From Listeria monocytogenes (lineage in GTDB: Bacteria > Bacillota > Bacilli > Lactobacillales > Listeriaceae), in assembly GCF_900187225.1 (NCBI RefSeq), contig NZ_LT906436.1, positions 2,046,001-2,110,000 of the forward strand: a stretch of 64,000 nt of DNA, written 5' to 3'. The translations under genes and the position numbers were made by a program. How positions within the stretch are numbered: the first letter of the stretch is position 1; the number at the start of each line of letters is the position of its first letter. The notes beneath the pieces were generated by a model. The model was not told where the DNA came from, made no database searches, and worked only from the letters and a program-made list of their open reading frames with translations. Shown piece after piece: positions 59,571-64,000 of the stretch.

Positions 59571-60257
59571 TTGGCTAAGCGTTATATTACGATTGTTTTA
59601 GTTTATTTGTTATTACTTTTTTCTGCATCTGCTGGGATTCCTATTATTCAACATGTTCTACTTAGTACAACATCCCTTTCAATAGAGGATGCTGCATCTT
59701 ATGGAATGGTTATTTGGTCGATATTCTCTAATCTTTTATCACTTGCGATTATTATTCCAATGCTTTATAGAAAACCGAAAGAAAATAAAATCGAACTCGG
59801 TGAAAAAACGAAACCGCTTCTAAGTATTGTTTGGATTGTCGGAGGCGTCATTGGGTTATATGCGGCACAAATTGTTTGTAGTATTATCATTACGCTGATT
59901 TCTGGAGATTTAAGTAACTCTGCAAATACGGAGTTACTAGTTGATTTGACTAAAGCTGCACCTATTTTCTTAATTTTCATTTCCATTTTAGGTCCAATTT
60001 TAGAAGAACTTGTATTTCGAAAAGTGGTTTTTGGTGGGCTAAGTAATGTGATGAATATTCATGTGGCTGCGGTTATTAGTTCGCTTTTCTTTGGATTACT
60101 TCACGGAGATATTTCTTTCTTACTTACTTATTTTGTCATCGGACTAATTCTTTGTTTCCTTTATACGAAAACAAAACGGATTGTCGTTTCGATGGGCGCG
60201 CATATTTTAATGAATACGATTGTTTTGCTGTTGAGTCTAGGAATTATTGGGGGATAA
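59571..60257 (+). CDS. CPBP-family membrane metalloprotease (YdiL-like)
   Basis: 228 residues, about seven transmembrane helices. CPBP (CAAX/ABI) motifs: EELVFR (EExxxR), FFGLLHGD (FxxxH) and SMGAHILMN (HxxxN). Likely an intramembrane protease, possibly involved in bacteriocin self-immunity or membrane protein processing; substrate unknown. The start is set to the TTG at 59571, about 10 nt from AAAGGA; the upstream in-frame ATG at 59541 has no ribosome binding site. The order groESL, ydiL, ydiK, rex, ydiF is conserved in Bacillales. Confidence 0.83.
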   Translation: MAKRYITIVLVYLLLLFSASAGIPIIQHVLLSTTSLSIEDAASYGMVIWSIFSNLLSLAIIIPMLYRKPKENKIELGEKTKPLLSIVWIVGGVIGLYAAQIVCSIIITLISGDLSNSANTELLVDLTKAAPIFLIFISILGPILEELVFRKVVFGGLSNVMNIHVAAVISSLFFGLLHGDISFLLTYFVIGLILCFLYTKTKRIVVSMGAHILMNTIVLLLSLGIIGG

Positions 60258-60258
60258 T

Positions 60259-60462
60259 ATGAAAAATTCATTAATGAAGCAAAGTTTTTTATATTTTGCG
60301 CTGGGTCTTGTATTTGTATATTTTGTTGTTGTTCGTGTGGCTGATTATGGTTATGATGTGCTTGCATATATACTAATTATCATGACATTAATGGATTTTG
60401 GCATTGGCATCGGTCTGATTATCACTGGATTTAAAAGGCGTAAAAAAACCTGTAGAAAGTAA
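60259..60462 (+). CDS. YdiK-like small membrane protein (DUF4305)
   Basis: 67 residues, two transmembrane helices (about 10-30 and 37-57), C-terminal basic KRRKK. The ATG is 1 nt after the ydiL-like stop with GGGGGAT overlapping that end, so it is coupled. Position matches B. subtilis ydiK. Function unknown. Its last codons form the left arm of the terminator. Confidence 0.78.
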   Translation: MKNSLMKQSFLYFALGLVFVYFVVVRVADYGYDVLAYILIIMTLMDFGIGIGLIITGFKRRKKTCRK

Positions 60463-60490
60463 GTTTAGCTTACCTTCTACAGGTTTTTTT
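60442..60490. terminator. Bidirectional terminator between ydiK-like gene and rex
   Basis: 16-bp perfect stem (AAAAAAACCTGTAGAA and complement) plus an inner GTAAG/CTTAC stem. It overlaps the ends of both genes. Confidence 0.92.
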
Positions 60491-61136
60491 ATTCTGTTTT
60501 CGCTGGATAATTTTCCAGGAAATAGATTAACGTTTGTAATTCCGTTGTAAGGTCGATATGGTGCACACGAACTTGTTTTGGAACACTGATACGAGCTGGG
60601 GTAAAATTTAAAATACCTTTAACATCCGCTTCAATTAAACGATCTACCGTTACTTGTGCTTCATCAGCTGGAACTGTCAGAATAACTACTTCCACACCGT
60701 TTTCACGAACAATTTCTTCCATATCATTCAAGTGATAAATTGGAATGTCTTGTTGAACACTACCTACTTTCGCTGGATCCACATCAAATGCAGCAACGAT
60801 TTTGATATTATTATTTTTCATGAAATTATAATGTAATAATGCTGTACCAAGGTTACCTACACCGATTAGTGCAACATTTGTCTGTTTGTCCTGGCTAAGT
60901 GTTTTGCTGAAAAAGTCGAGTATGTAAGAAACGTTATACCCGTATCCTTTCTTACCTAATGCGCCAAAGTACGAAAAATCTCGTCGAATAGTCGCTGAAT
61001 CAACTTTCACCGCTTCACTTAATTCCGCAGATGATACTCGTTCCTTACCTGACTCATCTAGGTATTTCAAGTAACGATGATATAATGGTAAGCGTTTTGC
61101 TGTCGCTTGTGGAATTTTAGTTGTTTCCTCCATCAT
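60489..61136 (-). CDS. rex: Redox-sensing repressor Rex
   Basis: 215 residues: N-terminal winged helix (about 1-80; [24 protein letters not shown]), a Rossmann NADH domain with GVGNLG at 92-97, and a C-terminal swapped helix (about 195-213). Rex leaves its operators when NADH/NAD+ rises, turning on fermentative and anaerobic genes. GAAGGGA is 9 nt from the first of two adjacent ATGs (61134-61136); the longer ORF lacks support. Confidence 0.96.
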   Translation of the reverse strand: MMEETTKIPQATAKRLPLYHRYLKYLDESGKERVSSAELSEAVKVDSATIRRDFSYFGALGKKGYGYNVSYILDFFSKTLSQDKQTNVALIGVGNLGTALLHYNFMKNNNIKIVAAFDVDPAKVGSVQQDIPIYHLNDMEEIVRENGVEVVILTVPADEAQVTVDRLIEADVKGILNFTPARISVPKQVRVHHIDLTTELQTLIYFLENYPAKTE

Positions 61137-61219
61137 GCCTTCTGTCCCTTCTTCTTTTAAATTTTTTCTGAAGTTGAAGCTATTGTGAACTGTACTTCCT
61201 TTCACATGCTTGCTTATAT

Positions 61220-61248
61220 ACTATAAACATTTCACAAGGAATGCACAA
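61220..61248 (-). promoter_or_regulatory. Promoter of rex with a Rex-like half-site
   Basis: Minus strand TTGTGC (61243-61248), 17 bp, TATAGT (61220-61225). The spacer contains TTGTGAAAT, one arm of the Rex operator TTGTGAA-N4-TTCACAA; the other arm is not clear. The rest of 61249-61388 shows nothing I can name. Confidence 0.6.
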
Positions 61249-61388
61249 ACTTTTTGCTCATAACTTTCAAGTAAGGTTTTGTCCCGCAAAATATCCGGTG
61301 CAGTCCTCTTTTTATATTCTACGCTAAAATCACAAATAATGCGAGTGTATTCACAATCTTTCTTATTCAAGCTATCTTGGCTATCTCA

Positions 61389-61417
61389 TTGCGATTACTT
61401 GGCTTTTAAGATAAACT
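61389..61417 (+). promoter_or_regulatory. Promoter of the ABC-F gene
   Basis: TTGCGA (61389-61394), 17 bp, TAAACT (61412-61417). Confidence 0.65.
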
Positions 61418-61446
61418 AGTAGGGAGAACGTTCGAGGAGAGAGATT

Positions 61447-63399
61447 ATGATATTATTACAAGTTCAGCAAATTTCTAAATTCTTCGGTGCAGAAGTTATT
61501 TTAGATAATATTAAATTAGAAGTAAAAACAGGTGATCGAATCGCTCTAGTTGGGCGAAATGGTGCAGGAAAATCTACTTTACTTAAAATCATTGCCGGCA
61601 AAATGAGTTATGATGGCGGAACTATTTCCAAACCAAAAAGTGTGGAAATTGGCTATTTGGCTCAAAATACCGGTCTAGAATCTTCCAAAACCATTTGGGA
61701 TGAAATGCTAAGTGTGTTTGATTCACTGCGAAAAATGGAAGCTGATTTGCGCAAAATGGAGCTTCGTCTCGGCGAACCGGAACTCTATAATGATCCAGAA
61801 AAATACCAAGCACTGATGACGGATTATGATACGTTACAACATACTTTTAAAGAAAGTGGCGGCTATACTTATGAAGCAGAAATCCGTTCTGTTTTAAATG
61901 GATTGCGTTTTTATCCAGAAGATTATGAAGTAGAAATCGCTTCTCTAAGTGGTGGCCAAAAAACGCGGCTTGCTTTAGCCAAATTACTACTTGCTAAACA
62001 AGATATTCTTGTTCTTGATGAACCAACTAACCATTTAGATATCGAAACACTAGCGTGGCTCGAAACCTATTTACAAAATTATCATGGTTCGTTACTCATC
62101 GTATCCCATGACCGCTACTTCCTTGATAAAGTCGTGAATCAAGTATACGAAATTAGCCGAACCAAAATCGATTACTACAAAGGAAATTACAGTTCCTTCG
62201 TGAATCAAAAACAAGCGAAACTAGAACAAATGTGGAAAGAGTTCGATAAACAACAAAAACAGATTGCCAAACTAGAAGATTTTGTTGCTAGAAATATCGT
62301 CCGCGCATCGACAACGAAGCGCGCTCAGAGTAGAAGAAAACAATTAGAAAAAATGGATGTGCTTGGTCGCCCGCAAGGTGATGAAAAAGCAGCGCATTTT
62401 GGTTTCCAATTTGAAAAACAAACGGGTAAAGATGTTTTAATGGTAGATCAGCTAAGCATTGGTTACGCGAAAGATAAGCGCATTGCTTCCAACCTAACGT
62501 TCGAAATGAAACGCCAAGATAGCCTTGCCCTTGTTGGTCCAAACGGAATCGGCAAGTCTACTCTGCTTAAAACACTTATTCGCGATATTCCAGCTCTAAG
62601 TGGCGAATTCCACTTCGGCGCTGGCGTGAAAATTGGTTACTATGATCAAGAACAAGCCAAACTGACATCCAACAAAACCGTATTAATGGAACTATGGGAC
62701 GATTATCCAGAGCTGAATGAAGTGAACGTCCGTACAACACTAGGTAATTTCCTTTTTTCAGATGATGATGTACTAAAAAATGTCCAATCTTTAAGCGGTG
62801 GCGAAAAAGCGCGCCTTGCTCTTGCTAAGCTCACTTTACTTGAAGCCAATGTACTTATCCTTGATGAGCCAACCAACCATTTAGATATTGAAAGTAAAGA
62901 AGTTTTAGAAGCAGCTTTAATTGATTTTGAAGGCACGATTCTCTTCGTTTCCCATGACCGCTATTTTATTAACAGGATTGCTTCTAAAATCGTCGAACTA
63001 GCGCCCGAAAAAGCAACCGTTTTCCTTGGAGATTACGATTATTATCAAGAAAAATTAGCAGAAGAAAAAGAACTGGCACGACTTGATGCCGAGGACCGAC
63101 GCAAAAAAGGCGAACAAGTTGAAGCAACCGCCTCCGTCAGAAAATTAAACTACCAAGAAGAAAAAGAACAACAAAAACTACTTCGCCAAAGAAAACGAAA
63201 ACTAGAAGAAATAGAAAAATCCATGGAAGAAACGGACGAAAAGATTGCCGAAATCGAACTTCAATTAACGAATCCAGAAGTTTTCCAAGACCATGAAAAA
63301 GCCCTTGAAATCACTCAAGAGCTAGACGCCGTAAAAGCTGACGGAGAGAAATTAATGGAAGAATGGGAACAAATAAGCGAAGAACTGGAATCCATATAA
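61447..63399 (+). CDS. ABC-F subfamily ATPase (YdiF-like)
   Basis: 650-residue soluble ABC protein with two ATPase modules and no transmembrane domain. Walker A GRNGAGKST (about 36) and GPNGIGKST (about 365); signatures LSGGQ and LSGGE; Walker B LDEPTNHLDIE twice. The P-site tRNA-interacting linker (about 250-310) and a C-terminal coiled coil (about 560-645) are present. The YdiF branch acts on the ribosome, resolving stalls, and is distinct from antibiotic-resistance ABC-Fs, though resistance cannot be excluded. AGGAGAGA precedes the ATG. Confidence 0.93.
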   Translation: MILLQVQQISKFFGAEVILDNIKLEVKTGDRIALVGRNGAGKSTLLKIIAGKMSYDGGTISKPKSVEIGYLAQNTGLESSKTIWDEMLSVFDSLRKMEADLRKMELRLGEPELYNDPEKYQALMTDYDTLQHTFKESGGYTYEAEIRSVLNGLRFYPEDYEVEIASLSGGQKTRLALAKLLLAKQDILVLDEPTNHLDIETLAWLETYLQNYHGSLLIVSHDRYFLDKVVNQVYEISRTKIDYYKGNYSSFVNQKQAKLEQMWKEFDKQQKQIAKLEDFVARNIVRASTTKRAQSRRKQLEKMDVLGRPQGDEKAAHFGFQFEKQTGKDVLMVDQLSIGYAKDKRIASNLTFEMKRQDSLALVGPNGIGKSTLLKTLIRDIPALSGEFHFGAGVKIGYYDQEQAKLTSNKTVLMELWDDYPELNEVNVRTTLGNFLFSDDDVLKNVQSLSGGEKARLALAKLTLLEANVLILDEPTNHLDIESKEVLEAALIDFEGTILFVSHDRYFINRIASKIVELAPEKATVFLGDYDYYQEKLAEEKELARLDAEDRRKKGEQVEATASVRKLNYQEEKEQQKLLRQRKRKLEEIEKSMEETDEKIAEIELQLTNPEVFQDHEKALEITQELDAVKADGEKLMEEWEQISEELESI

Positions 63400-63422
63400 T
63401 CTACATAAAAAAGGAGCAAACA

Positions 63423-64000
63423 ATGAAAAAGATTTTAATTATTTCTAGTTCGATTATCGTTGGTTTACTTGTTATTATTACCATTTGTGCTAGTTTTTAC
63501 TTATATAGCTATGCTTTAGCGCGCGACAATTCAAGTATGAACGACACAGCAACAACAGACGAAACAACTGACACAGCCAAACTTGCAAAGAAAAATCGTG
63601 AAGCAAATGTCGCATGGATGGAAAAGCAAAACCTCATAAAATGGACAGAAACTTCAGCAGATAATTTGAAACTCGTTGCTAATTATTTACCAGCAGATAT
63701 CCCTTCTAACACGACCATTATTTTAGCTCACGGCTATCGTGGGAAAAGTGGAAAAGTCGAGATGGCTGGTCTCGCTAGAATGTATCATGAAAAATTCGGC
63801 TATAATGTCTTAATGCCTGATGCTAGAGCGCACGGTGAAAGTGAAGGAGATAATATTGGATTTGGTTGGCCTGAACGCAAAGATTATGTGCAGTGGATTG
63901 ACCAAGTAATCGACAAAAATGGTACTGACACTCAAATCGCACTGCATGGCGTTTCCATGGGTAGCTCCACCGTTCTTATGACCAGCGGCGAAAAACTACC
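63423..64000 (+). CDS. Alpha/beta hydrolase with N-terminal membrane anchor, 3' end outside the window
   Basis: First 192 codons. An N-terminal hydrophobic segment (about 5-30, MKKILIISSSIIVGLLVIITI core) is followed by a Thr/Asp-rich spacer and an alpha/beta hydrolase domain: oxyanion region LAHGYRGKSG, DARAHGESEG, and the nucleophile elbow GVSMGSS (GxSxG). It probably faces outside. AAGGAG precedes the ATG. Starts 24 nt after the ABC-F stop, probably cotranscribed. Substrate unknown; YqkD-like Bacillus proteins are similar in form. Confidence 0.88.
   Translation, partial: MKKILIISSSIIVGLLVIITICASFYLYSYALARDNSSMNDTATTDETTDTAKLAKKNREANVAWMEKQNLIKWTETSADNLKLVANYLPADIPSNTTIILAHGYRGKSGKVEMAGLARMYHEKFGYNVLMPDARAHGESEGDNIGFGWPERKDYVQWIDQVIDKNGTDTQIALHGVSMGSSTVLMTSGEKL

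Overview
The window is low-GC Firmicutes chromosome and reads as Listeria, most likely Listeria monocytogenes or a close pathogenic relative. Gene content and order match what I remember of L. monocytogenes EGD-e from about lmo2014 to lmo2074. Pointers include a bile salt hydrolase gene behind a perfect 14-bp PrfA-type palindrome and a sigma-B-type promoter, two leucine-rich-repeat surface/secreted proteins (one LPXTG-anchored), and a division/cell wall (dcw) cluster beside ylm genes. Species assignment rests on recall and synteny, not on a search. Most genes lie on the minus strand.

Layout. (1) 1-4560: two divergent GH38 alpha-mannosidase genes with CcpA-type (cre) sites in the shared promoter region. 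(2) 4580-10454: cspB, a PAP2 phosphatase, dapF, ileS with a T-box leader, divIVA. (3) 10548-15705: NAD biosynthesis, with the repressor gene niaR and cysteine desulfurase nifS divergent from nadB-nadC-nadA. (4) 15711-19712: two LRR surface-protein genes with long AT-rich spacers, bracketed by two nearly identical terminator hairpins. (5) 19713-35199: ylmH, ylmG, sepF, ylmE, ftsZ, ftsA, divIB, murG, murD, mraY, murE, pbpB, ftsL, rsmH, mraZ (listed in coordinate order; transcription runs the other way), with a tandem GTGG array upstream of mraZ. (6) 35402-40731: an MFS transporter divergent from an SgrR-like regulator, a DUF3397 membrane protein, a PanE-like reductase, rpmF and yceD. (7) 40861-51516: tmcAL, a short UvrA paralogue, ylbL, coaD, rsmD, ylbG, ylbF, a CAP-domain protein, ctaB/ctaA and a potassium channel. 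(8) 51522-57129: MOSC protein, YcnI/YcnJ-type copper proteins, small membrane proteins, mscL, bsh. (9) 57387-64000: groEL-groES with CIRCE, ydiL/ydiK-like genes, rex, an ABC-F ATPase and the start of an alpha/beta hydrolase.

How it fits together. The dcw block makes lipid II (MurE, MraY, MurD, MurG) and the divisome (FtsZ, FtsA, SepF, DivIB, FtsL, PBP2B); DapF supplies the meso-diaminopimelate that MurE adds. NifS probably matures the iron-sulfur cluster of NadA, and NiaR probably represses both arms of the NAD locus from the shared 131-bp spacer. CtaA and CtaB make heme A. YlbF belongs to the Fe-S RNA-maturation Y-complex. Stress and virulence regulation is visible as CIRCE on groESL, PrfA and sigma-B signals on bsh, and a Rex-like half-site in the rex promoter.

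The least ordinary part is 10455-19712. In Bacillus subtilis ylmH, divIVA and ileS are adjacent; here about 9 kb (NAD genes plus LRR genes) separates ylmH from divIVA, and the LRR part sits between duplicated hairpins with further unexplained hairpins in its spacers. I found no CRISPR array, insertion sequence, prophage, rRNA or tRNA.
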